Shown here piece by piece: positions 36,869-43,770 of a stretch of DNA of 64,000 bases. The stretch's first letter is position 1; each line of letters opens with the position of its first letter. The notes beneath the pieces were generated by a model that saw nothing but the letters and a program-made list of their open reading frames with translations, was not told the DNA's origin and made no database searches. Source of the DNA: Betaproteobacteria bacterium (GTDB lineage Bacteria > Pseudomonadota > Gammaproteobacteria > Burkholderiales > Thiobacillaceae); NCBI GenBank assembly GCA_016873935.1, contig VGVT01000011.1:1-64000 (forward strand), written 5' to 3'. Position numbers and translations under genes: made by a program.

Positions 36869-37020
36869 TGCCCTATCCTCCGGCGGCCGCCGTGCCTGCG
36901 TGTTCGGCTCGGCGCGCGCGCCCATCACAACGGATACCCGTGCGAATCACCGCATGCTGAGGATGACGGAATATGCAAGTCATGAACAGTGGAAACCGCC
37001 GTCGCGCGCGGTTTCACGAT
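36869..37020 (-). promoter_or_regulatory. expression platform between the riboswitch and DUF1631
   Basis: 152-nt leader segment. Directly after the aptamer is a strong hairpin (36992-37015, GAAACCGC / GCGGTTTC) with no T-run, so control at the level of translation or Rho-dependent termination is likelier than an intrinsic terminator. The start site AGGAGG-like region is preceded by a GC-rich stretch (GGCGGCCGCC) that could hide it. Confidence 0.45.
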
Positions 37021-37110
37021 CCACCTGGCAATCCCGCTATCCTGGGGTGACCCCTTTAGACCGGTGATTTTGCGTCCCCGCCTTTCGACGGGTTTGCCCC
37101 AATCAGGTAA
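37021..37110 (-). ncRNA. GEMM-I cyclic-di-GMP riboswitch
   Basis: On the minus strand the conserved core is present in order: P1 5' strand ACCTG, GGGGCAAACC, the P1b hairpin CCCGTC-GAAA-GGCGGG (six pairs closed by a GNRA tetraloop), GGACGCAAAA, the receptor side ACCGGTCTAA, a GGGG/CCCC hairpin, GGATAGCGGGATTGCC, and the closing CAGGT. This matches the GEMM-I consensus as in Vibrio cholerae Vc2. The ligand-contact position is G in GGGGC, where c-GAMP-preferring variants carry A, so c-di-GMP is the expected ligand. Lies about 150 nt upstream of DUF1631, same strand. Confidence 0.9.
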
Positions 37111-37132
37111 AAAACACGTATCCACGTACGCG

Positions 37133-37159
37133 TTAACGGCAATCCGGCGGCAGACTTTA
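37133..37159 (-). promoter_or_regulatory. sigma-28 (FliA) promoter for the riboswitch-DUF1631 transcript
   Basis: Minus strand reads TAAAGTCT, 11 nt, GCCGTTAA: one mismatch per half from the enterobacterial consensus TAAAGTTT-N11-GCCGATAA, with exact spacing. Transcription would begin near 37126, about 16 nt before the aptamer. Confidence 0.8.
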
Positions 37160-37185
37160 ATCCCGTGAAGGGATGGCCCGCATGC

Positions 37186-37209
37186 AAAAGACCAGCTCTG
37201 GGACTGGCC
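37186..37209 (-). terminator. intrinsic terminator after tRNA-Cys
   Basis: Minus strand hairpin GGCCAG / CTGGTC with an 8-nt loop followed by TTTT, 18 nt after the tRNA 3' end. It separates the tRNA operon from the FliA promoter. Confidence 0.6.
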
Positions 37210-37226
37210 TTAACTCTATGATTATT

Positions 37227-37300
37227 TGGAGGCGCGTGCCGGAGTCGAACCGACCTAGATGGATTTGCAATCCACTGCATAACCGCTTTGCTAACGCGCC
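37227..37300 (-). tRNA. tRNA-Cys (GCA)
   Basis: 74 nt including an encoded CCA. Acceptor GGCGCGT pairs with ACGCGCC; anticodon arm GGATT-GCA-AATCC; T-arm GGTTCGACTCC. Second tRNA of the tRNA-Gly/tRNA-Cys pair downstream of pgsA. Confidence 0.96.
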
Positions 37301-37329
37301 GCGATGAAATCGCCGCCTAGAAACCAAAA

Positions 37330-37353
37330 GGGGAAAGCACCTGGGCTTTCCCC
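37330..37353 (-). other. perfect hairpin between the two tRNAs
   Basis: GGGGAAAGC / GCTTTCCCC, nine pairs, six-nt loop, followed on the minus strand by TTTTGGTTT. It looks like an intrinsic terminator or RNA-processing site that may uncouple tRNA-Gly from tRNA-Cys. Confidence 0.6.
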
Positions 37354-37361
37354 AATAAAAC

Positions 37362-37437
37362 TGGAGCGGGAAACGAGGCTCGAACTCGCGACCTCAACCT
37401 TGGCAAGGTTGCGCTCTACCAACTGAGCTATTCCCGC
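37362..37437 (-). tRNA. tRNA-Gly (GCC)
   Basis: 76 nt including CCA. Acceptor GCGGGAA / TTCCCGC, D-arm AGCTCAGTTGGTAGAGC, anticodon arm CCTT-GCC-AAGG, T-arm GAGTTCGAGGCTC. Lies 40 nt downstream of pgsA, as in many beta- and gammaproteobacteria. Confidence 0.97.
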
Positions 37438-37477
37438 GTCGAAGTGAACGCGCATTTTAGCGACGAATCCCTCTCTG

Positions 37478-38053
37478 TCAACTGGCGGGCGTGTGTTTCA
37501 GCGCCTTCCAGGCCATGAACAGGTAGTGGAACATCGACCAGAGCGTGAGGAAGGCCGCCAGGTCGAGCAGCCAGCGTCCCAGCCATTGCGCGCTCAGGCC
37601 GGCGAACGGATCGTGGTAGAGCAACAGGGTGATGGCCAGCATCTGCGCCGTGGTTTTCAGCTTGCCGACGTAGGACACCGCCACGCTGCGGGATTGGCCC
37701 TCCTTGGCCATCCACTCGCGCAGGGCGCTGATGGCGATCTCGCGGCCGATGATGATGAGCGAGGCGGCAATGCCCGCCCGCTGCAGGTCCACCAGCACGA
37801 TCAGCGCCGCCGCCACCATCAGCTTGTCCGCCACCGGATCGAGGAAGGCGCCGAAAGCCGACATCTGGTTGAGGCGCCGCGCCAGCCAGCCGTCCAGCCA
37901 GTCGGTCACCGAGGCCAGCAGGAAGATGCCCGTTGCGGTGACGTTGATGGCGTGCTTGGGCACCCAGCCGTCGGGCAGGTAGAACACCGCCACGAACAGC
38001 GGGATGAGCAGGATGCGCAGCCAGGTGAGCGCGTTGGGCAGGTTGAAGGGCAC
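37478..38053 (-). CDS. pgsA: CDP-diacylglycerol-glycerol-3-phosphate 3-phosphatidyltransferase
   Basis: 191 aa membrane enzyme making phosphatidylglycerophosphate. Full CDP-alcohol phosphotransferase motif DGWLARRLNQMSAFGAFLD plus PVADK; MPFNLPNALTWLRILLIP is the standard N-terminus. The start is GTG 38053. Its leader is a purine-rich (coding-strand pyrimidine) run of short TTTCCCG-like repeats. Follows uvrC by 57 nt. Confidence 0.96.
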   Translation of the reverse strand: MPFNLPNALTWLRILLIPLFVAVFYLPDGWVPKHAINVTATGIFLLASVTDWLDGWLARRLNQMSAFGAFLDPVADKLMVAAALIVLVDLQRAGIAASLIIIGREIAISALREWMAKEGQSRSVAVSYVGKLKTTAQMLAITLLLYHDPFAGLSAQWLGRWLLDLAAFLTLWSMFHYLFMAWKALKHTPAS

Positions 38054-38110
38054 GGAAACGGGAAACGGGAAAAGGAAAAAGGGGAGGCGCTGGAATTCTA
38101 GCGCGTCGGC

Positions 38111-39931
38111 TCAGTGTAGTTCCCGATAGATCCTTTCCGCCAGTTCCCGGCTGATGCCCTCCACGCGCACCAGTTCCTCCACGCCCGCGTCGATCACGCC
38201 GCGCAGGCCGCCGAAGGCTTGCAGCAGTTTCTGCCGTCTTTTCGCGCCCACGCCGGCGATGTCCTCCAGGCTCGACTGCGTGCGCGCCTTGCCGCGCCGG
38301 GCGCGGTGGCCGGTGATGGCGAAGCGGTGCGCCTCGTCGCGCACCTGCTGGATCAGGTGCAGGCCGGGATGGTCCGGCGGCAATCGCAGGGGCTCCACCT
38401 CGCCGGGCAGGAAAAGTTGCTCCTGGCCCGCCTTGCGTTCGACGCCCTTGGCCACCCCCAGCATGGGCAGGTCGCCCAGGCCGAGTTCCGTGAGCACGTC
38501 CACCGCCACGTGCAACTGGCCCTTGCCGCCGTCGATCAGCAGCAGGTCCGGCAGCTTGCCCTCGCCCTGCGCCAGCTTGCCGTAGCGGCGGGACAGCGCC
38601 TCGCGCAGCGCGGCGTAATCGTCACCCGGCGTCGGGTTGGCGACATTGAAGCGGCGGTATTCCGAGTTACGCATCGCGCCCTGGTCGAACACCACGCAGG
38701 ACACCACCGTCGCCTCGCCCAGCGTGTGGCTGACGTCGAAGCACTCGATGCGGGCGATGCCCTCCTCGCCCAGCGCCTCGTTCAGCGCGGCCAGGCGGTT
38801 GGACTGGTTCTCGCGCAGCCCCTCCCGCGTGGCCAGGGCCAGTTCCGCGTTCTTCCGCGCCATCTCCAGCCACACCCGGCGTTCGCCCTGCGGGTGGACC
38901 ACCACCTGCACGCGCCGGCCGGCCTGCTCCGCGAGCGCCTCGGCCAGCCCCTCCACCGCGCATTCCAGCACCAGCACCGAGGGGATGGGGTAGCCCACGT
39001 AATGCTGGCCGGCGAAGGCCTCGAGCAGACCGGGCAGGTCGCTGTCCTCCGCCTGGCTGGGAAAGAAGGCGCGCCCGCCCAGGCTGCGGCCGCCGCGCAC
39101 CATGGCGAGGTACACGCAGGCCAGGCCGCCGCGCGCGACCGCCGCGATCACATCGACGTCCCCGGTGGAACGGCTTTCCACGAACTGCACCGCCCGCACC
39201 TGCGCCAGCGCCTGGATCTGGTCGCGGTAGAGCGCCGCCTCCTCGTAGCGCAGCGCCGCCGCAGCGGCCTGCATGCGCGCCGTGAGCCCCGCCACCACCT
39301 CGTTGTCCTTGCCCTCCAGGAACAGGGCGGCGTTCTCCGCATCGCGCGCGTAGTCCGCCGCCGACACCCGGCCGACGCAGGGCCCGCTGCAGCGCTTGAT
39401 CTGAAACAGCAGACAGGGCCGCGAACGGTTGGCGAACACCGTGTCCTCGCAGGTGCGCAGGCGGAACACCTTCTGCAGGATCTGGATGCTCTCGCGCACC
39501 GCCAGCGAATGCGGAAACGGACCGAACACCCGGTGCCGCCGCTCCGGCGTGCCGCGGAAGAAGCCCAGGCGCGGAAACGCATGGCCGGAGAGCAGCAGGT
39601 AGGGATAGGACTTGTCGTCCCGGAACAGGATGTTGTACCTGGGCGCCAGCCCCTTGATCAGATTGTTTTCCAGCAGCAGCGCCTCGCCTTCCGTGCGCGT
39701 CACCGTCGTCTGCACGTCGCGGATGCGCGCCACCATCAACTGGATGCGCGGGCTCAGGCCGGTCTTCTGGAAATAGCTCGACACCCGCTTCTTCAGGTCC
39801 CGCGCCTTGCCCACGTACAGCACCGCCCCATCCTCGCCGAGCATGCGGTACACCCCCGGCAGGCTGGGCAGGGATTTCAGGATGGGCGCCGGGTCGAAAC
39901 CAGGCTGGCCGGCGGGAGCATGTTCGCTCAT
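38111..39931 (-). CDS. uvrC: excinuclease ABC subunit C
   Basis: 606 aa nucleotide-excision repair nuclease. GIY-YIG domain (LPGVYRMLGEDGAVLYVGKA), Cys-containing region (CSGPCVGRVS), UVR motif, RNase H-like C-terminal nuclease (IECFDVSHTLGEATV; LLIDGGKGQL) and helix-hairpin-helix end (LEDIAGVGAKRRQKLLQAFG). Normal length. uvrC-pgsA order is conserved. Confidence 0.97.
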   Translation of the reverse strand: MSEHAPAGQPGFDPAPILKSLPSLPGVYRMLGEDGAVLYVGKARDLKKRVSSYFQKTGLSPRIQLMVARIRDVQTTVTRTEGEALLLENNLIKGLAPRYNILFRDDKSYPYLLLSGHAFPRLGFFRGTPERRHRVFGPFPHSLAVRESIQILQKVFRLRTCEDTVFANRSRPCLLFQIKRCSGPCVGRVSAADYARDAENAALFLEGKDNEVVAGLTARMQAAAAALRYEEAALYRDQIQALAQVRAVQFVESRSTGDVDVIAAVARGGLACVYLAMVRGGRSLGGRAFFPSQAEDSDLPGLLEAFAGQHYVGYPIPSVLVLECAVEGLAEALAEQAGRRVQVVVHPQGERRVWLEMARKNAELALATREGLRENQSNRLAALNEALGEEGIARIECFDVSHTLGEATVVSCVVFDQGAMRNSEYRRFNVANPTPGDDYAALREALSRRYGKLAQGEGKLPDLLLIDGGKGQLHVAVDVLTELGLGDLPMLGVAKGVERKAGQEQLFLPGEVEPLRLPPDHPGLHLIQQVRDEAHRFAITGHRARRGKARTQSSLEDIAGVGAKRRQKLLQAFGGLRGVIDAGVEELVRVEGISRELAERIYRELH

Positions 39932-39967
39932 ACCGGGTCATGGATCCGCAGCATGGAGTCCGAGTAG

Positions 39968-39994
39968 GGCGTAATAACCGAAGGGCATTACGCC
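39968..39994. repeat. REP-like palindrome upstream of uvrC
   Basis: GGCGTAAT / ATTACGCC, perfect 8-bp stem with an 11-nt loop, followed by a second small inverted repeat (CCGAAT / ATTCGG). GGCGTAAT-type palindromes are dispersed in many proteobacterial genomes. It lies in the 379-nt gap that also holds the recombinase fragment. Confidence 0.6.
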
Positions 39995-40079
39995 GAATTC
40001 TATTCGGAAGAGGGCAGACGGATTAGAAACCGTGTCTCCTCCTGCCCATCAAACCGGCCATGAGACCATGGGTGTCATC

Positions 40080-40205
40080 CATCGAGACAAGAAGCCGCTC
40101 CACTTCCGGCGCACACATTTCCGAGGGATGACGTTTCTGATTGAAGAGGATGAAACGCTTGATCCAATGGGTGTAGGCCCAACCGGACCGCCCGAATTCC
40201 GTCAT
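40080..40205 (-). pseudogene. fragment of a tyrosine recombinase (integron-integrase-like) N-terminal domain
   Basis: A 35-residue stretch on the minus strand (AYTHWIKRFILFNQKRHPSE, then EVERLLVSM) matches the SAM-like core-binding domain of integron integrases and related site-specific recombinases (usually YxxWIRRFIxFHGKRHPxEM...EVExFL). The catalytic domain is missing and flanks do not continue the family, so it is a dead remnant. It is the only mobile-element trace in the window. Confidence 0.65.
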
Positions 40206-40310
40206 TCCGGCTTCCCCCATGCGGGGACAAGCGCCGGGGTGAAGAATGGATCGTTTCCCTAGCACGAACATCGCATTGATCCGGACTTTGAGGCCGGTTA
40301 AACAGTCGGC

Positions 40311-41078
40311 ATGAAAACTTTCTTCGCCGGCCTCCTGTGCCTGCTCCTGCTCCCCCATACCGTTCTGGCCGCGGCCACCGAGGAGAGCGTCAACCTGGCC
40401 TCGGGCACCGCGGTGACGAGCCATCGTTTTGCGGGCCAGGCCAGCCGCGGCGCGGTCGTGCTCTGGCTCACGGGCCAGGATGGCCGGCTGGAGGAGGAGC
40501 ACCGCGCCGCCGGGTATTTGTCGGGGCTGGGGCTGGAGGTCTGGCTGACCGACTGGCTGGCTCCCTACTTCCTGCCGCAGGCCGCGCCGAGCATCCCGCA
40601 GGTGCCGGAGGCCGACCTGGTCGAGTGGCTCGAAGCCATGCGCCAGCGCCATGCCGGCCGTCCCCTGGTGCTGGTCGCCAGCGGCCATGCCAGCACCCTG
40701 CCGCTGCGCGCAACGGCGGCCTGGCAGTCGCGATTCAAGGCGCCTTCCCCCGTCGCCGGCGCCGTCCTGCTCTGGCCCCTGCTCTACCAGGACCCAGAGC
40801 CGGGCGAGGACCCCGAGTACAACCCGGTGGTCGGTCAGACACAGCTCAACCTGGCGATGCTGGTGCCCATGTCCTCGGCCGGCTATTGGTGGCGCGAGGC
40901 GATGCGGGCCGCTTTCGAGGCGGCCGGCAGCCGGGTGCGCTTGACCGTGTTGCCCGGTCTGCGCGACCGTTTCTACCATCGCGGCGACGCGGCCGCCCAC
41001 GAGCAGGCCGAAGGCGCCCGCCTGGGCGAAATCCTGGCGCCGCACATCACCTCCCTGTTGAAGGAATCCCGTCCATGA
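40311..41078 (+). CDS. secreted alpha/beta-hydrolase-like protein of unknown function
   Basis: 255 aa. Signal peptide MKTFFAGLLCLLLLPHTVLA. The mature part has the beta-alpha pattern of a hydrolase fold (RGAVVLWLTGQDGRLEEEHR; PLVLVASGHASTLPLR; VAGAVLLWPLLYQDPEPGED), but there is no typical GxSxG and no sure catalytic triad. Overlaps the TlpA-like gene (ATGA), suggesting a shared periplasmic task. Confidence 0.75.
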   Translation: MKTFFAGLLCLLLLPHTVLAAATEESVNLASGTAVTSHRFAGQASRGAVVLWLTGQDGRLEEEHRAAGYLSGLGLEVWLTDWLAPYFLPQAAPSIPQVPEADLVEWLEAMRQRHAGRPLVLVASGHASTLPLRATAAWQSRFKAPSPVAGAVLLWPLLYQDPEPGEDPEYNPVVGQTQLNLAMLVPMSSAGYWWREAMRAAFEAAGSRVRLTVLPGLRDRFYHRGDAAAHEQAEGARLGEILAPHITSLLKESRP

Positions 41079-41584
41079 AACGCGCTCTGTTCTGGCTCGT
41101 CACCAGTCTCGCCGTGGCCCTCGCCGGACTTCCGGCTGGCGCCGCCCAACTCAAGCCGACCAAGGCCCGGCCCGCGCCGGAACTGAACCTCCCGCGCCTG
41201 GACGGCGGCGGCGTCAACCTGGCCGAGCTGCGCGGGCGTGTGGTGTTGGTCAACTTCTGGGCGGTCTGGTGTCCGCCCTGCCGCAAGGAGATGCCTTCCA
41301 TGGAGCGACTGTCGAGGATGCTCGCGGATCGACCCTTCACCATCCTGGCCTCCAACGCCGGGGAGTCGGCGGAACAGATCCGGCCCTTCCTGGCCGAGGT
41401 GCCGCTCAGCTTCCCCATCCTGCTGGACCAGGAGAGCGCGCGCATGAAGGCCTGGCGCGTCTTCGTCCTGCCCACCAGCTTCCTCGTCGACAAGCAGGGA
41501 CAGATTCGCTACAGCCTCTCCGGCCACATCGAATGGGACGCGCCGGAGGCCGTCGGCATCATCGAGAAGCTGCTGGCGGAGTAG
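41075..41584 (+). CDS. periplasmic thioredoxin-like (TlpA/ResA family) protein
   Basis: 169 aa. Signal peptide MKRALFWLVTSLAVALAGLP; TlpA-type domain with VLVNFWAVWCPPCRKEMPSM holding the redox-active CPPC, and cis-Pro in FVLPTSFLVD. It probably keeps thiols reduced in the periplasm, for example in cytochrome maturation. Start ATG 41075 overlaps the previous stop. Confidence 0.93.
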   Translation: MKRALFWLVTSLAVALAGLPAGAAQLKPTKARPAPELNLPRLDGGGVNLAELRGRVVLVNFWAVWCPPCRKEMPSMERLSRMLADRPFTILASNAGESAEQIRPFLAEVPLSFPILLDQESARMKAWRVFVLPTSFLVDKQGQIRYSLSGHIEWDAPEAVGIIEKLLAE

Positions 41585-41616
41585 GCCGATCGCGCAGCCC
41601 GCACGCCACGGCCGCG

Positions 41617-41805
41617 TCAGTCTTCCTCGTCCAGCAACTGCCCGGCGATGGCCCAGTTCTCGTCCGGCAGTTCCTCGAAGGCGATGTAGGTGTAGCGCCT
41701 GGGCTTGAGGGCGTGGCGCTCCAGGGTGTCGGTGATTTCCTCGGCGATCTTTTTCTTCTGGTCCCGGCTCAGGCTGCCGGCGAGCTTGATGGTGACGACG
41801 GGCAT
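41617..41805 (-). CDS. 4-oxalocrotonate tautomerase-family protein
   Basis: 62 aa. Begins MPVVTIKLAGSLSRDQKKKI, so Pro2 (catalytic after Met removal) is present, and the length is that of the family. The C-terminus (RRYTYIAFEELPDENWAIAG) matches tautomerase sequences. Substrate unknown. Lies 1 nt from the glycosylase gene, same strand. Confidence 0.9.
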   Translation of the reverse strand: MPVVTIKLAGSLSRDQKKKIAEEITDTLERHALKPRRYTYIAFEELPDENWAIAGQLLDEED

Positions 41806-41806
41806 G

Positions 41807-42454
41807 TCAGTTTCCTTCCTGGATGTGCCGGAACACCGCCCGGAACATCTCGGGGGTGAGCCGGCGGGTCTGTGTGTTGTAGCGGGAGCAGTGGTAGCTG
41901 TCGTAGAGGCGCAGGTTTGCTCCCTCTCCCGGGGGGAGAGGGAGCAGGTGGCGGGCGGCGTGGGCGAAGGGGTAGGCCTTTTCCTTCAGGCCCAGGGCCA
42001 TGAGCACCGCCTTGTGGGCGATCTGGCCGAGGGCCAGGACGGCGGCGCCGGCGGGCAGTTCGGCCAGCTCGACCTTCAGGTAGGCGTTGCAGCGCTTGAT
42101 CTCGGCGGTTTCCGGCTTGTTTTCCGGCGGCACGCATTTGACCGCGTTGGTGATGCGGCAGCCGGTCAAGCTCAGGCCGTCGTCGGCGGATATCGAGGTG
42201 GGCCGGTCGGCGTAGCCGAAGTCATGCAGGGTCTCGTAGAGCAGGATGCCGGCGTGGTCGCCGGTGAACGGCCGGCCGCTGCGGTTGGCGCCATGGAAGC
42301 CGGGCGCCAGGCCGACGATGAGCAGCTTCGGTCGATCATCGCCGAAGGGCGGCACCGGCTTGCAGTAATAACCGGGATGGCTGGCACGGCCGGCTTCGAG
42401 GAAGGCGGCCAGGCGCGGGCAGGCGGTGCAGTCTGGGGTGAAGGTCATGGGCAT
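41807..42454 (-). CDS. uracil-DNA glycosylase, UdgB-like (family 5) with iron-sulfur cysteines
   Basis: 215 aa. Motif 1 GLAPGFHGANRSGRPFTGDH and the late motif YHCSRYNTQTRRLT fit family 5 (UdgB). Cysteines at about 9 and 12 (DCTACPRL) and in CRITNAVKCVPP / IKRC can hold a 4Fe-4S cluster. It removes uracil and related bases from DNA. Start ATG 42454 with a G-run upstream; ATG 42448 is an alternative. Confidence 0.9.
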   Translation of the reverse strand: MPMTFTPDCTACPRLAAFLEAGRASHPGYYCKPVPPFGDDRPKLLIVGLAPGFHGANRSGRPFTGDHAGILLYETLHDFGYADRPTSISADDGLSLTGCRITNAVKCVPPENKPETAEIKRCNAYLKVELAELPAGAAVLALGQIAHKAVLMALGLKEKAYPFAHAARHLLPLPPGEGANLRLYDSYHCSRYNTQTRRLTPEMFRAVFRHIQEGN

Positions 42455-42467
42455 GTATCTTGGTTCC

Positions 42468-42582
42468 CCCCTTTGCAAAGGGGCGCTAGAGGGGATTTCG
42501 GAAACATTTCACGTTCAGCACCGTCGTCAAATCCCCCACCATCCCCTGTATCCCCAAACGGGGGCTTTATGTAAAGGGGAAG
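42468..42582. repeat. intergenic element with nested palindromes
   Basis: Starts with a perfect 16-nt palindrome (CCCCTTTGCAAAGGGG), followed by GAGGGGATTT, then an inverted AAATCCCCC ... CCCCAAACGGGG ... GTAAAGGGG. Such nested C/G-run palindromes are a recurring intergenic repeat type; a shorter relative lies after hemL at 25879. It fills the gap between the glycosylase gene and DUF2863. Confidence 0.55.
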
Positions 42583-42590
42583 AAACCCGC

Positions 42591-43751
42591 TCAATGCAAC
42601 TGCGCCGGCGTGCCCTGCATGTCTTCCGGCAGTTCGGCGTGCACGTTCTCGCCGTCCGGGTTGGGAAACAGCGGGGCGCCGCAGTCGTCGCAGTATTCCA
42701 GCGGCATGCGGGTGTCGAGGATGCGTACCTCGCCGATGCCGGTGCTCTTCAGCAGGGTTTCGATCTCGGCGCCGAGGTCGGCGTTCTCGTCCTCGTGGCC
42801 GAGCAGGGGCCAGGTGACGCCGTGCACCACGTCGTCGGAGTTGGCCAGGGTGAAGGCGACGCGCCATTCCTCCAGCCAGTGCTCGTAATAGGGTGCGGCG
42901 ACGGCGCGGATGCGGTTAGCCGGCTCGTTGAACAGGGTCTTCAGGTATTCCACCGCCGCCTTCAGGGCGAACGGCCGGGTGTCGCGGTCGGCCTGGCGCC
43001 AGGCGGCGAAGTAGGCGTCGGGCAGCAGCAGTTCGTAGGCGCAGCCGGTGAGCAGGTTCTGGAAATTGGGACCGCCCTGCTCGCGCCAGGCCGCCAGCGC
43101 CGCCGGCCGGCCGCCCTCGGTCTCGTTCCAGCGGAACACCGGCCGGCCCACCGGCACCTGCACGGAGGCGAGCAGGTAGCGCACGTCGGAGACGAAGACC
43201 TGGCTTTCGGTCAGGCGCCGGGTGTCCACCTTCAGGTCCTTGCCGGCGGCGGCGGCATTCCACAGCTCGTCGGCGAAGGCGCGGGTCTCGGCATAGCCCT
43301 GCGGCAACTGGTCCGGGCTGAACAGATAGTCGGCGAAATGCGCTCGCGCCTCGGCACCGAGCACGTGGGCGCCGAGCTGGGCGCGCAGGGCGTCGAGCGT
43401 GGCCTTGGGCACGCTGCGCGTGGGAATGGCGTAACGCGACCAGGCCAGCACCGGCAGGGCGATGATCAGGCGCGCGGTGTCGCCTACCCGGCTCACCTCG
43501 CAACCCGCCTCGATGAGGTCGGCGAGCTCGTCGTAGGCGCGCGCGTTGGTCTCGTGCAGACGGTCCAGGGCCTGGTTTAGGGCGTCCTCTTCGCCGGCCC
43601 GCAGCAGGCGCTCGATGAGGGCGCCGATCTCCGCTTCGAGCCAGGCGTCCTCCAGGCGGCTGCCGGAATCGGCCAGGCCCTGGGCCAGCCAGGCCAGGCG
43701 TTCGGCGTCTCGGGAAAGGCGATGGCGTCCATAGATGCGGCGGCGTTTCAT
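42591..43751 (-). CDS. DUF2863 family protein
   Basis: 386 aa, cytoplasmic, function unknown. N-terminus (RHRLSRDAERLAWLAQGLAD, then SGSRLEDAW) and NARAYDELADLIEAG are characteristic of this mainly betaproteobacterial family. The C-terminus has a CDDCGAPLFPNPDGE Zn-finger-like element. It begins 19 nt after nagZ, so may be the last gene of the acpS-nagZ unit. Confidence 0.8.
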   Translation of the reverse strand: MKRRRIYGRHRLSRDAERLAWLAQGLADSGSRLEDAWLEAEIGALIERLLRAGEEDALNQALDRLHETNARAYDELADLIEAGCEVSRVGDTARLIIALPVLAWSRYAIPTRSVPKATLDALRAQLGAHVLGAEARAHFADYLFSPDQLPQGYAETRAFADELWNAAAAGKDLKVDTRRLTESQVFVSDVRYLLASVQVPVGRPVFRWNETEGGRPAALAAWREQGGPNFQNLLTGCAYELLLPDAYFAAWRQADRDTRPFALKAAVEYLKTLFNEPANRIRAVAAPYYEHWLEEWRVAFTLANSDDVVHGVTWPLLGHEDENADLGAEIETLLKSTGIGEVRILDTRMPLEYCDDCGAPLFPNPDGENVHAELPEDMQGTPAQLH

Positions 43752-43770
43752 GATGCGTCCTAGTAGCGGG

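Noticed and set aside
40032-40262. 76-codon plus-strand frame between uvrC and the hydrolase-like gene
   Set aside because: The opposite strand shows recombinase similarity in the same interval; this frame has no motif or ribosome site.
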